DNA of 64,000 nt from Sorangium aterium (GCF_028368935.1 NZ_JAQNDK010000001.1:248001-312000); one strand, 5' to 3'. Numbered from the stretch's first letter, positions 52,901 through 62,023 are shown. Notes: generated by a model not told the origin, from the letters alone. Numbers and translations are program-made.

Positions 52901-55659
52901 AGGCTGAGGTTCACCATGCGAGCGACGAGGAGGCTCAGCAGGTTCTTGTCGGAGAACAAGGCCGGCACATCGCACGACGAGAGGACGTCCATGGTCGCGC
53001 GGCAGTCCGGGTCGGTCATCGTGGGCAAATCGAGGAGCGCCTCGAGCGGGCGGCTCCCGACCTTTCGCCACATCCGCTCGTATTCCTGCTGGAGTTCCGC
53101 GTCCGACGGGTGCGCCGGCCACGCGACGCCGACGCGCCGTAGGTACTCGAGGCACGCCTCCACGCTGCGGTCGCTCTGATCCAGGGTCGTGTAAAGCGCC
53201 ATGCGCACGCACGTGACGGCGGCGAAGTCGACGACGTTCCGGGCACGGCGCGAGAGCATGGCCAGCCGCTCCTCCGCTGTCGGCAGCTCGCCGGTCAGGT
53301 ACTCGCACTCGGCCCGGTAGAGCTCGAGCGCGAAGGCGAGCTCGTAACGAAGCGACCAGCTGTCCTCGGTGAGGAGCGCCGCGCCGGCGGCGAGGTACGC
53401 CAGCGCCGAGGCGTAGGCGGTCGACCCCTTGGCGCGCTTGCCCGCGACGAGGTTGAGCTCGGCGACCCGTTCTCGCTCGCGCCGCGACGTGATGAGCCCC
53501 GCGCCGCGGTTGAGCTGGTTCACGATTTCGAAGATCTTCTCCTCGAGCTCTTCGGGCGGCATATGCGACGCGAGCAGCCGGCCGATCCCGAGATGCACTG
53601 CCGCCCGCTCGCCTTCGGAGATGAGCGAATAAGCCGCCTCCTGGACGCGGTCGTGGAGGAACTTGTACGTGCCGTTCAAGCGAAAGACGAGCCCCTCATG
53701 AACTGCGTCCCAAAGATCCGTGTGCACGTCCTGCTCCGAGCCGCCCTGAACGATCGTCAGGAGAGTGACCTCCACGATGCCTCCCAGACAGGCGAGCTGC
53801 GTCAGCGCTCCCTGGGTGCGCCGGAGGAGCCGCGCGAGCTTGCCGACCATCAGGTCGACCACGTTGTCGGTGAACCCCTTCTCGCGGATCTTCGCCACGT
53901 CCCACCGGAAGGCCTCGGCACGCTCGTCGAACTCGATCAGCCGCTCTTCGTGCAGCGCGGAGAGGAACTGGATCGCGAAGAACGGGTTGCCAGCCGTCTT
54001 CTCGTAAACGAGGTTCGAGAGCGGCGCGGCGTCCTCGCGGCGGCAGCGAAGCGCGTCGCTGACGAGCGCGGCGAGGTGGTCCCGGGAGAGCGAGCCGAGC
54101 ACGATGTCCGTGATGCGCGCCCCCTCCTTCCGCGCCTGGTCGAGCGCTCGCAGGAGCGGATGCGAGGGCGTCACCTCGTTGTCGCGGTACGCGCCGATGA
54201 CGAGGAGAAATCGCGTTTCGGGGTGCGTCACCAGATCATGAAGGAGCCCGAGGCTCGCAGCATCGGTCCACTGAAGATCGTCGAGGAAGAGCGCGAGGGG
54301 GTGGTCCTTCCGGGCGAACACCCCGATGAAGTGCAGGAATACGATGCGGAACCGGTTCTGCGCCTCCGCCAGCGGGAGCTCAGGAACCGGCGGTTGCCGG
54401 CCGATGACGAGCTCGAGCTGAGGGATAACCTCTACGATGAGCTGTCCGTTGATCCCGAGGGCGCCGAGCAACCGCTGCCGGATGGCCGCGACCCCGTCCT
54501 CGTCCTCGGCGAGGATCTCCAGCACGAGCTCCCTGAAGGCCTGGACGAGCGTGAAGTACGGGATGTCGCGCTTGTATTGTTCGAACTTCCCCGAAAGAAA
54601 GACCGCTCGCTCCCGGACGATCGGCTTGTACAGCTCGTGGACCAGCGCCGACTTGCCGATGCCCGCATAGCCTGAGACCAGGACGAGCTCGGATGCGCCC
54701 GTGCCCATCACGCGCCCGAACGCGCGCAGCAGCGCGGCCACGTCCTCCTCGCGGCCATAGAGCTTCTGAGGGATCTCGAAGCGATCGGAGACGTCGTGCT
54801 CGACCAAGGGGAACGGCTCGATCCGGCCGGTGGCTCGCCACGCCGAAAGGCACCGATCGAGGTCGTGCTTGAGGCCGCGCGCGGTCTGATAGCGATCCTC
54901 CGCCATCTTCGCCAGGAGCTTCAGGACGAGCGCCGAGAGCACCCCAGGGAGCTCCGGAACGAGCACGGAGGGCGGCGGCGGGACGCGGGCGACGTGACAG
55001 TGCACCCACTCGAGCGGGTCCCGTGCCTCGAACGGCAGTCGCCCGGTGAGCATCTCGTAGAACGTCACGCCGAGCGCGTAGAGATCGGTGCGGCTGTCGA
55101 TCGCCCGGTTCATCCGCCCCGTCTGCTCCGGAGCCAGGTACGGCAAGGAGCCCTCGATGAGCCGGGGAGGCCCTGCCGGCGACTGCTCGCGGGAGAGGCG
55201 GGACGCGAGGCCGAAGTCGGTGAGCTTGACCTGCCCGGTAGCTGCGTTGACGAGGATGTTCTGGGGCTTGAGATCCTTGTGGATGACGTCCCGCTGGTGG
55301 AGCTCCGCCACGCCGGCCACGATACGGACCGCGAGCTCGAGGAACCGATCGACCTTCATCGGGGCGCCGAGCAAGCGGTCGAGCGACTCACCGCCGAAAT
55401 CCTCGACGACGAGCGCCGGCAGCCCCTCGTACGTCTCGAGGGCGAGCGGCGCCACGATGGCCTCGTGGCTCAGCGCCTTGCCGATCGCATACTCGTGCTT
55501 CAGGCGCTCGATGTCCTTCGGGCGGCTGCGCCTCGGGTCGAGGACCTTCAGGATCACCGGGCAGCCATCGGCGCTCCGGACGGCGCGGAGCAGGCGGGTC
55601 GTTTGGCCCTCGTGGAGGGTCTCGGTGATCGCGTAGGGGGAGGCCGGGCTCACCGCCAT
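49957..55659 (-). CDS. Trifunctional Ser/Thr kinase / ATPase / histidine kinase, copy 2 of 4
   Basis: A 1,900-residue protein starting MAVSPASPYAITETLHEG. The Ser/Thr kinase has Lys38, HKDLKPQN (Asp129), DFGLAS and LAPEQT; the ATPase has Walker A GYAGIGKS and Walker B LALFLDDLQW; the GAF pair and histidine kinase (His near 1673, ATHELNTP; DHGIGIDP; GGLGLGLYIS) follow as in copy 1. Its kinase end is almost identical in DNA to copy 3 (209 nt with one difference at 50291-50499), which indicates gene conversion. No good ribosome binding site precedes the ATG, and the frame is open upstream for 57 codons from an ATG at 55830 (MAGDCGRECGARPAP). The gene is separated from copy 3 by 289 nt with its own promoter-like element. 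Confidence 0.95.
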   Translation of the reverse strand: MAVSPASPYAITETLHEGQTTRLLRAVRSADGCPVILKVLDPRRSRPKDIERLKHEYAIGKALSHEAIVAPLALETYEGLPALVVEDFGGESLDRLLGAPMKVDRFLELAVRIVAGVAELHQRDVIHKDLKPQNILVNAATGQVKLTDFGLASRLSREQSPAGPPRLIEGSLPYLAPEQTGRMNRAIDSRTDLYALGVTFYEMLTGRLPFEARDPLEWVHCHVARVPPPPSVLVPELPGVLSALVLKLLAKMAEDRYQTARGLKHDLDRCLSAWRATGRIEPFPLVEHDVSDRFEIPQKLYGREEDVAALLRAFGRVMGTGASELVLVSGYAGIGKSALVHELYKPIVRERAVFLSGKFEQYKRDIPYFTLVQAFRELVLEILAEDEDGVAAIRQRLLGALGINGQLIVEVIPQLELVIGRQPPVPELPLAEAQNRFRIVFLHFIGVFARKDHPLALFLDDLQWTDAASLGLLHDLVTHPETRFLLVIGAYRDNEVTPSHPLLRALDQARKEGARITDIVLGSLSRDHLAALVSDALRCRREDAAPLSNLVYEKTAGNPFFAIQFLSALHEERLIEFDERAEAFRWDVAKIREKGFTDNVVDLMVGKLARLLRRTQGALTQLACLGGIVEVTLLTIVQGGSEQDVHTDLWDAVHEGLVFRLNGTYKFLHDRVQEAAYSLISEGERAAVHLGIGRLLASHMPPEELEEKIFEIVNQLNRGAGLITSRRERERVAELNLVAGKRAKGSTAYASALAYLAAGAALLTEDSWSLRYELAFALELYRAECEYLTGELPTAEERLAMLSRRARNVVDFAAVTCVRMALYTTLDQSDRSVEACLEYLRRVGVAWPAHPSDAELQQEYERMWRKVGSRPLEALLDLPTMTDPDCRATMDVLSSCDVPALFSDKNLLSLLVARMVNLSLEHGNCDASCLAYVRLGSLLGSHFGDYQAGFRFGKLGLDLMEKRAILRFKARVYFVFWYTINPWTRHVRTCLDPLRRGFRAAQETGDLTYSSYLSAVLVTLLLTEGDPLGEVQREAEVALEFTRKAKFGLVVDLITGQLGFIRTLRGLLPVLGSFNDDDFDEGRFERRLERDPRLSIAAGWYWLHKLQAHCYGGDYASALEAGAKAQRLLRTSPVFLALTEYHFYSALARAARHDAAPPSADERSQHLTALVAHHHQLQIWASSCPENFRNRAALVGAEIARIGSEWDKAEHLYEQAIRSARESGFVHNEALAHEIASRFYRTRGFNLIADTYLREARACYDRWGADGKVKQIDQQHPRLWEKTPLAPTASFAVRSEQLDLLSVTKASQTLSSELVLDKLLRTLLAVVLEQGGAQRVCLLLYKDGRLSIEAEATLEERGAAMTLLPPKAEDGSRRVPMSLVRYVQRTKERVILSDAAADAGKFSGDGYFARYRPKSLLCAPILRQGEVVGLLYLENNLVEGAFTPERLTALSLLATQAAISLENARLLANEQAARTAAEASERRAAFLAEAGDILSGSLDYAETLSRVAQLSVRSLCDWCVIDLVEGGEIRRISWAHRDPAKESLLEELERRYPPGRVSPRPAARILRSGEPLLVPEVSEAILREYCEDDGKARLIRELGIHGFITVPLVARGQAIGALSIISSVPERRYGDADLELVQEVARRAAIAIDNARLYRAAQEAIRARDEFLTVATHELNTPMTSLTLSLEAMDRTIRSGRTSDPQAMGRQIDRALRQAARLTRLNSELLDVSRINAARLRLDVVEVDLGEVVRDALARFKLDLARAGCAVSLRERGRVVGLWDGSRVDQIVSNLLANAIKFGAGKPVEISIGGEAGTARLSVRDHGIGIDPAHQAQIFERFERAVSDRHYGGLGLGLYISRRIAEAHGGSIRVQSALGAGATFIVELPRTGPPPGAAPRALPG

Positions 55660-55830
55660 GGGGAAGACACGCCACGGAGCGCTGGCGCCCGGCGCGTCCG
55701 TGGGACACGAGAGCTGTCGACGCCGGAACGGTCGAGCCCGCGCGCCTCGCCGAGGCGGCGCAGCCGCACGGCCGGCGCGAGCACACGGCGCAGGCCGGGC
55801 ACCGCATTCCCTGCCACAGTCTCCCGCCAT
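55660..55830 (-). promoter_or_regulatory. Conserved leader of giant kinase copy 2
   Basis: Homologous in DNA to the copy 1 leader; both could be read as MxGxxxREC-G-x-R-x-A-P-C-A-type extensions in frame with the kinase. Whether it is translated is open. Confidence 0.45.
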
Positions 55831-55844
55831 CGTGCCACCCGAGG

Positions 55845-55895
55845 CCCCCCTATCGATAGATACCACGGCTGAGGCCCGGCAGTTCCGCGGCGCAC
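55845..55895 (-). promoter_or_regulatory. Shared promoter-like element, copy 2
   Basis: On the minus strand: GGAACTG (55886-55880), CCGGGCC spacer, GTGGTATC and CTATCGATAG (55859-55850), about 190 nt before the start codon at 55659. The arrangement matches copy 1 with few differences. Confidence 0.55.
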
Positions 55896-55948
55896 CTCGC
55901 AGGCGCGGCGAGCAGGGATCCCCGGGCTCACGTGCATGCCCGCACCGC

Positions 55949-58900
55949 TCAGCCGGGCGGGCAGCTCGACTCGGCCCCGCGCGGCGGTCCGTTCCGCGGC
56001 AGCTCGACGATGAACGTCGCCCCGGCGCCGAGCGCGCTCTCGACGCGGATCGACCCGCCGTGCGCCTCCGCGATCCGGCGGCTGATATACAGGCCGAGCC
56101 CCAGCCCGCCGTAGTGCCTGTCCGACACCGCGCGCTCGAACCGCTCGAAGATCTGCGCCTGACGCGCCGGGTCGATCCCGATCCCGTGATCCCGGACCGA
56201 GAGACGCGCCGCCCCCGCCTCCTCGCCGATGGCGATCTCCACAGGCTTACCCGCCCCGAACTTGATCGCATTGGCGAGCAGGTTCGAGACGATCTGGTCC
56301 ACGCGGGAACCATCCCAGAGGCCCACGACCCGGCCGCGCTCGCGCAGTGAGACCGCACACCCGGCGCGCGCCAGATCCAGCTTGAACCGCGCGAGCGCGT
56401 CGCGGACGACCTCCCCGAGATCGACCTCCACCACATCGAGCCTCAGCCGAGCCGCGTTGATCCGCGAGACGTCGAGCAGCTCGCTGTTCAGGCGGGCCAG
56501 GCGCGCCGCCTGCCGCAGTGCGCGGTCGACCTGCCGGCCCATGGCCTGTGGGTCCAAGGGACGGCACGAGCGGAGCGCCCGATCCATGGCCTCGAGCGTG
56601 AGCGTGAGCGACGTCATCGGCGTGTTGAGCTCGTGCGTCGCCACCGTCAGGAACTCGTCCCGAACGCGGACGGCCTCCTGGGCAGCGCCGTAGAGCCGCG
56701 CGTTGTCGATCGCTATCGCGGCCCGGCGCGCCACCTCCTGCACCAGCGCGAGATCAGCATCCCCGTAGCGGATCTCCGGCGCGGACGAGACAACGGTCAG
56801 CGCCCCGATCGGCTGTCCACGCGCCAGCAGCGGCACGACGATGACGCTGTGCGTCCCGAGCTCGCGCATAAGCCTCTCGTGACCGCCGTCCTCGCAGTAC
56901 TGCCGGAGGACCTCTTCGGAGAGCTCGGGGAGCAGGAGCGGCTCGCCGAGCCGGAGGACCCTGGATGCAGGGCGACGCGATTCCCAGCGAGAGGGATACC
57001 GCCGCTCCAGCTCCTCGATAAGCGGCTCCTTCGACGGGTCCCTGTGCGCCCATGACAGCCGCCGGACCGCCCCACCTTCCAGGGCGTCGATGGCGCACCA
57101 GTCGCAGAGCGTCTGCACCGACAGCCGCGCGACGCGCGACAGCGTCTCTCCGCAATCGAGAGACGCAGAGAGGATCTCGCCTGCCTCGGCCAGGAAGGCC
57201 GCGCGCCGCTCCGCCGACTCGGCCACGGTCCGCGCGGACTGCTCCTTAGCGAGGAGCCGAGCGTTCTCCAGGGAGACGGCTGCCTGTGTGGCGAGGAGCG
57301 AGAGGGCGGTGAGCCGATCCGGCGTGAACGCGCCGGCGAGGAGGTTGTTCTCGAGGTAGAGCAGGCCCGCCACCTCGGACCGCCTCAGGATGGGCACACA
57401 GAGGAGTGATTTGGACCGACGCCGTGCGACGTAGTCGTCGCCGGAGAACTTGCCCGCATCAGCCACCGCGTCGTGCAGGATCACGCTCTCCTTCGTCCGC
57501 TGCACATAATGAACGAGCGATAGGGGGACCCGCTGCCATGAAGACTCCCCCGGCAAAGGCGCGAGGTGGATCGTCGTCCCCCCGCTCTCGTTCTCATCGA
57601 GCGTCGCCTCCGCTTCGATGGAGAGGCGCCCGTCCTGACACAGAATGAGGCAAGCTCGCTGCGCGCCCCCCTGCTCGAGGACGAACGTGAGCAGCGTGCG
57701 CAGGAGCTTCTCGAGGACGATCTCGCTTGAAATGGTCTGCGATGCCTTGAGCACCGAGAGCAGGTCGAGCTCCTCGGACCGCGCCGCGAAGGAGGCGGCC
57801 TGGGCGAGCAGCCTCGCGTCCCAGAGGCGCGGATTCTGCTGGTCGATCTGCTTGACCTTGCCGTCCGCCCCCCAGCGAGCGTAGCAGGCGCGGGCCTCGC
57901 GCAGGTACGTGTCCGCGATCAGATCGAACCCCCGCATCCGGTAAAACCTCGACGCGATCTCGTAGCCCAGCGCCTCGTTGTGGACGAAGCCGCTCTCGCG
58001 CGCAGAGCGGATCGCCTGCTCGTACAGCTGCGCCGCCTTGTCCCATTCCTCGCCGATGCGCGCGATCTCGGCGCTGACCAGCGCGGCGCAGGCGCCGAAG
58101 TTTTCGGGGCAGCTCGAAGCCCAGACCTCGAGCTGCCGGTGGTGGACGACGAGCTCGACGAGGTGCGAGGGCCGCTCATCGGCAGGTGCAGCGTCATGGC
58201 GGCCCGCCCGCGCGAGCGCACCATAGAAATGGTACTCGGCGACATCGAGAAACGACGGCATCATCCAGAGAACCCTCTGCGCTCTCGCCGCGGACTCGAT
58301 GGCAGAAGCGTGATCGCCCGCGTGAAAGTGCGCTTGCACCTTGCGGATCCAATACAAGCACCGGGCATACGCGAGGCGCGGATCGTCCTCGAGGCGCCGT
58401 TCGAACCGGCGCTCGTCGAAGTGGTCGTCGTCGAACGAGCCGAAAGCCAGCGTCTGGCCTCTGAGCATCCGGGTGAGCTGCAGCAGCGTGGTGATGGTGT
58501 CCATGGAGAGACCGAACCTCGCCTTCCGCGTGAATTCGAGCCCCCTCTCGGCTTCTCGCTGCACTTCGCCGAGCGGATCTCCCTCGGCAAGGAGGAGCGC
58601 GACCAAGGCCGTGCGTATACAGGACGAATACGTGAGATCGCCGGTCTCCGCCGCCGCATAAAAGGAGCGTCGCAAGGGCCCGACGCCGGTGCGCATGTGT
58701 CTCGTCCAGGGATTGATCACGTACCAAAAGACCAGGTCGACGCGGGCCTTGAAGCGGAGCAGCCCGCCCTTCTCCGCGAGGTCGAAGCCGAGCTTGCCGA
58801 AGTGAAACCCCGCGCGGTAGTCGCCGAAGCGTGGCCCGAGGCTCGTCCCGACCCGAACGTAGGCGAGGCACGATCCGTCGCTGTTGCCACGCTCGAGGCT

Positions 58901-61651
58901 GAGGTTCACCACGCGAGCGTTCATGAGGCAGAGCAGGTTCTCGTCGGTGAACAATGCCGCCGCGTCGCACGACGTGAGGACGTCGATGGTTGCGCGGCAG
59001 TCCGGATCGGTCATCGGGGGCAAGTCGAGGATCTCCTCGAGCGGGCGGCTCCCGAGCTTTTGCCACATCCGCTCGTATTCTTGCCGGACCTCCTCGTCCG
59101 TCGGGTGCGGCGACCAGTCGACGCCAATGCGCCGCAGGTACTCGAGGCAGATCTCGACGGCGAGCTCGCTTCGATCCAGCGTCGTGTAGAGATCCACACG
59201 CGCGAACGTGACGGCGGCGACGTCGACGGTGCTCCGGGCGCGGCGCGCGAGCTCCGAGAGCCGCTCCTCCGCCGCCCCGAGCTCGCCAGTCAGAAATTCG
59301 CACGCGGCCCGGTGGAGCGCGAGCGCGAAGGCGAGATCGTACCGCCGGTCCCAGCTGTCCTCTTCCAGGAACGCCGCGCCCGCGGCGAGGTACTTCAGCG
59401 CCGACGCGTAGGCCGTCGACCCCTTCGCGCGCTTGCCCGCGATGAGATTGAGCTCAGCCGCCCGCTCCCGCTCCTCGCGCGACGTGAGCAGCGCGGCCCC
59501 CCGGTTGAGCTGGTTGACGATCTCGAAGATCTTCTCCTCGAGCTCCTCCGGCGGCGTCCGGGACGCGAGCAGCCTGCCTATTCCGAGGTGCGCCGCCGCC
59601 CGCTCGCCTTCAGGGATGAGCGAATAGGCCGCCTCCTGCACCCGATCGTGGAGGAACTTGTACGTGCCGTCCAGACGGAAGGCGAGCCCCTCGCGCGCTG
59701 CGTCCCGGAGATCCGCGTGCACGTCCTCCTCCGAGCCGCCGTGGACTATCGTCAGCAGGGCGACCTCCGCGGTGTTTCCCAGACAGGCGAGCTGCTTCAG
59801 CGCTCTCTGGGTGCGCGGAGAGAGCCGCACGAGCTTGCCGACCATCAGGTCGATGACGTTGTCGGTGAAGCCCTTTCCGCGGATCCTCGCCACGTCCCAC
59901 CGGAAGGCCTCGGCACCCTCGTCGAACTCGATCAGCCGCTCTTCGTGGAGCTCGGTGAGGAACTGGATGGCGAAGAAGGGATTCCCGCCCGTCTTCTCGT
60001 GAATGAGGCGGGAGAGCGGCGCGGCGTCCTCGCGGCGGCAGTGCAGCGCGTCGCTGACGAGCGCGGCGAGGTCCTCGCGGGAGAGCGGGCCAAGCACGAT
60101 GGCCGAGATGCGCGTGCCCTCGTTCCGCACGTGGTCGAGCGCCAGCATGAGCGGGTGCGAGGAGGTCACCTCGTTGTCGCGAAACGCGCCGATGACGAGG
60201 AGATGGCGTGTCTCGGGGTGCGTCACCAAATCGCGAAGGAGCTCGAGGCTCGCCGAATCGGTCCACTGGAGATCGTCGAGGAAGAGCGCGAGCGGGTGCT
60301 CCTGCCGGGCGAACACCCCGATGAAGTGTCGGAACACGACGCGGAACCGGTGCTGCGCCTCGGCCGGCGGGAGCTCGGGGACCGGCGGTTGCCGGCCGAT
60401 GATGAGCTCGATCTGGGGGATGACGTCCACGATGAGCTGTCCGTTGCTCCCGAGCGCGCCGAGCAACCACTGCCGCCATGCCGCGATCCGGTCCTCCGCC
60501 TCGGCGAGGATCTCGAGCACGAGCTCCCGGAACGCCTGGACGAGCGTGGCGTAAGGGATATCGCGCTTGTATTGGTCGAATTTCCCCGAGAGGAAGAGCG
60601 CTCGTTCTCGGACGATCGGCCTGTAGAGCTCATGGACCAGCGTCGACTTGCCGATGCCGGAATAGCCGGAGACCAGGACGAGCTCGGGGGATCCCGTGGC
60701 CACCAGGCGGTCGAACGCGCGCAGCAGGATGGCCGCGTCGTCCTCGCGACCGTAGAGCTTCTGAGGGATCTGGAAGCGGCCGGAGACATCGCGCTCGGCC
60801 AGCGGGAACGGCTCGCTCCTGCCGATCGCTCGGCGCTGCGCCGCGCACCGCTCGAGGTCGTGCTTGAGGCCGCGGGCGGTCTGGTAACGATCCTCCGCCA
60901 TCTTGGCCAGGAGCTTCAGCACGAGCGCCGAGAGCACCTCGGGCAGCTCTGGCACGAGCGCCGAGGGCGGCGGCGGGGCGCGGGCTACATGGCAGTGCAC
61001 CCACTCCAGCGGGTCCCGCGCCTCGAAGGGCAGGCGTCCGGTGAGCATCTCGTAAAAGGTGACGCCGAGCGCGTACAGGTCGGCGCGGCTGTCGATCGCC
61101 CGGTTCATTCGCCCCGTCTGCTCCGGAGACAGGTACGGCAACGACCCCTCGATGAGCCGCGGAGGCCCTGTCGGCGGCTGCTCGCGGGAGAGGCCGGACG
61201 CGAGGCCGAAGTCGGCGAGCTTCACCTGGCCGGTGGCCGTGTTGACGAGGATGTTCTGCGGCTTGAGATTCTTGTGGATCACCTCCTGCTCGTGGATCGC
61301 CGCCACGCACGCCGCGATGCGGACCGCGAGGTCGAGGAACCGCTCGTCCTTCATGGGCGCGCCGATGAAGCGGTCGAGCGGCTCACCGCCGAAATCCTCG
61401 AGGACGAGCGCCGGCAGCCCCTCGTACGTCTCGAGGGCGAGCGGCGTCACGACGGCCTCGTGGTCCAGCGCCTTGCCGATCGCGTACTCGTGCTTCAGGT
61501 GCTCGATGTCCTTCGGGCGGCTGCGCCTCGGATCGAGGACCTTCAAGACCACCGGGAGGCCATCCGCGCTCCGGACCGCGCGCAGCAGGCTGACGCGTTG
61601 GCCCTCGTGAAGGGTTCCGGTGACCGTGTAGGAGGGAGCGCTCGTGTCCAT
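55949..61651 (-). CDS. Trifunctional kinase/ATPase/histidine kinase, copy 3, with altered Ser/Thr kinase active site
   Basis: A 1,900-residue protein starting MDTSAPSYTVTGTLHEG. Architecture as in its neighbours: Ser/Thr kinase-like domain (8-270), Walker A GYSGIGKS, Walker B LALFLDDLQW, helical repeats, two GAF domains, HisKA (His near 1673), HATPase. The kinase catalytic loop reads HKNLKPQN: residue 128, which must be Asp for phosphotransfer, is Asn (codon AAT at 61270-61268, GAT in copies 1 and 2). Lys37 and DFG are kept, so ATP may still bind; the Ser/Thr kinase is probably catalytically dead or crippled. The histidine kinase half looks intact and is nearly identical to copies 2 and 4. 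The leader upstream is out of frame with this gene. Confidence 0.95.
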   Translation of the reverse strand: MDTSAPSYTVTGTLHEGQRVSLLRAVRSADGLPVVLKVLDPRRSRPKDIEHLKHEYAIGKALDHEAVVTPLALETYEGLPALVLEDFGGEPLDRFIGAPMKDERFLDLAVRIAACVAAIHEQEVIHKNLKPQNILVNTATGQVKLADFGLASGLSREQPPTGPPRLIEGSLPYLSPEQTGRMNRAIDSRADLYALGVTFYEMLTGRLPFEARDPLEWVHCHVARAPPPPSALVPELPEVLSALVLKLLAKMAEDRYQTARGLKHDLERCAAQRRAIGRSEPFPLAERDVSGRFQIPQKLYGREDDAAILLRAFDRLVATGSPELVLVSGYSGIGKSTLVHELYRPIVRERALFLSGKFDQYKRDIPYATLVQAFRELVLEILAEAEDRIAAWRQWLLGALGSNGQLIVDVIPQIELIIGRQPPVPELPPAEAQHRFRVVFRHFIGVFARQEHPLALFLDDLQWTDSASLELLRDLVTHPETRHLLVIGAFRDNEVTSSHPLMLALDHVRNEGTRISAIVLGPLSREDLAALVSDALHCRREDAAPLSRLIHEKTGGNPFFAIQFLTELHEERLIEFDEGAEAFRWDVARIRGKGFTDNVIDLMVGKLVRLSPRTQRALKQLACLGNTAEVALLTIVHGGSEEDVHADLRDAAREGLAFRLDGTYKFLHDRVQEAAYSLIPEGERAAAHLGIGRLLASRTPPEELEEKIFEIVNQLNRGAALLTSREERERAAELNLIAGKRAKGSTAYASALKYLAAGAAFLEEDSWDRRYDLAFALALHRAACEFLTGELGAAEERLSELARRARSTVDVAAVTFARVDLYTTLDRSELAVEICLEYLRRIGVDWSPHPTDEEVRQEYERMWQKLGSRPLEEILDLPPMTDPDCRATIDVLTSCDAAALFTDENLLCLMNARVVNLSLERGNSDGSCLAYVRVGTSLGPRFGDYRAGFHFGKLGFDLAEKGGLLRFKARVDLVFWYVINPWTRHMRTGVGPLRRSFYAAAETGDLTYSSCIRTALVALLLAEGDPLGEVQREAERGLEFTRKARFGLSMDTITTLLQLTRMLRGQTLAFGSFDDDHFDERRFERRLEDDPRLAYARCLYWIRKVQAHFHAGDHASAIESAARAQRVLWMMPSFLDVAEYHFYGALARAGRHDAAPADERPSHLVELVVHHRQLEVWASSCPENFGACAALVSAEIARIGEEWDKAAQLYEQAIRSARESGFVHNEALGYEIASRFYRMRGFDLIADTYLREARACYARWGADGKVKQIDQQNPRLWDARLLAQAASFAARSEELDLLSVLKASQTISSEIVLEKLLRTLLTFVLEQGGAQRACLILCQDGRLSIEAEATLDENESGGTTIHLAPLPGESSWQRVPLSLVHYVQRTKESVILHDAVADAGKFSGDDYVARRRSKSLLCVPILRRSEVAGLLYLENNLLAGAFTPDRLTALSLLATQAAVSLENARLLAKEQSARTVAESAERRAAFLAEAGEILSASLDCGETLSRVARLSVQTLCDWCAIDALEGGAVRRLSWAHRDPSKEPLIEELERRYPSRWESRRPASRVLRLGEPLLLPELSEEVLRQYCEDGGHERLMRELGTHSVIVVPLLARGQPIGALTVVSSAPEIRYGDADLALVQEVARRAAIAIDNARLYGAAQEAVRVRDEFLTVATHELNTPMTSLTLTLEAMDRALRSCRPLDPQAMGRQVDRALRQAARLARLNSELLDVSRINAARLRLDVVEVDLGEVVRDALARFKLDLARAGCAVSLRERGRVVGLWDGSRVDQIVSNLLANAIKFGAGKPVEIAIGEEAGAARLSVRDHGIGIDPARQAQIFERFERAVSDRHYGGLGLGLYISRRIAEAHGGSIRVESALGAGATFIVELPRNGPPRGAESSCPPG

Positions 61652-61832
61652 GGGGAGCCCGTGCTGACGGCGCGCACGGGGCGCTGAAGCCTGGCGGTCT
61701 AGCAGGACCTAGGGGCTTCCGTCGACTCGGGCGCAGTCGAGCCCGCGCGCCTCGCCGGCACGACCCGGCCACACCACCGGCATATGCGCACGGCGCCCGC
61801 CGGGCGCCGTGTTCCCGGTCACCGCCTCCGAC
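61652..61832 (-). promoter_or_regulatory. Conserved leader of giant kinase copy 3
   Basis: DNA similar to the leaders of copies 1 and 2 (for example the segment GGAGGCGGTGACCGGGAAC), but the distance to the ATG (181 nt) is not a multiple of three, so any peptide like theirs would be read in a different frame from the kinase. The rest of the 372-nt gap up to 62023 holds the promoter-like element and a hairpin. Confidence 0.45.
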
Positions 61833-61851
61833 GGTCGTGCCGCCCCAGGCC

Positions 61852-61900
61852 CCCTCTATCGATAGACGACCATGGGGGAGGCCCGCCAGTTCTGCGGTGC
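61852..61900 (-). promoter_or_regulatory. Shared promoter-like element, copy 3
   Basis: On the minus strand: AGAACTG (61893-61887), a spacer with GCGGGCCT and ATGGTCGT, and CTATCGATAG (61865-61856), about 205 nt before the start. GGAAC is reduced to AGAAC here. Confidence 0.5.
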
Positions 61901-61949
61901 GCCTCGCAGGTCCCGGCGTTCGGGATCGCCGTGCTCTCGTGCACGGCTC

Positions 61950-61966
61950 GCCCGGCAGGGCCGGGC
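61950..61966 (-). terminator. Hairpin after giant kinase copy 4
   Basis: GCCCGG and CCGGGC pair around a 5-nt loop, 58 nt beyond the stop at 62024. Short stem, no T-tract. Confidence 0.3.
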
Positions 61967-62023
61967 CCACCGCGGTCGAGAACCGCCGCGCGTCGCCAGG
62001 CCGCGAACCCGTGACCGCCCCGT

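Noticed and set aside
55826-55842. TGGCAC in the copy 2 leader as a sigma-54 promoter
   Set aside because: The -12 half (TTGC) is missing at the required spacing, and the corresponding place in copy 1 reads TGACAC.
57980-61687. A 1,235-codon open frame on the plus strand across giant kinase copy 3
   Set aside because: Despite its length it is the antisense of a clear multi-domain gene, and similar antisense frames occur opposite copies 1 and 2; no domain motif is present.
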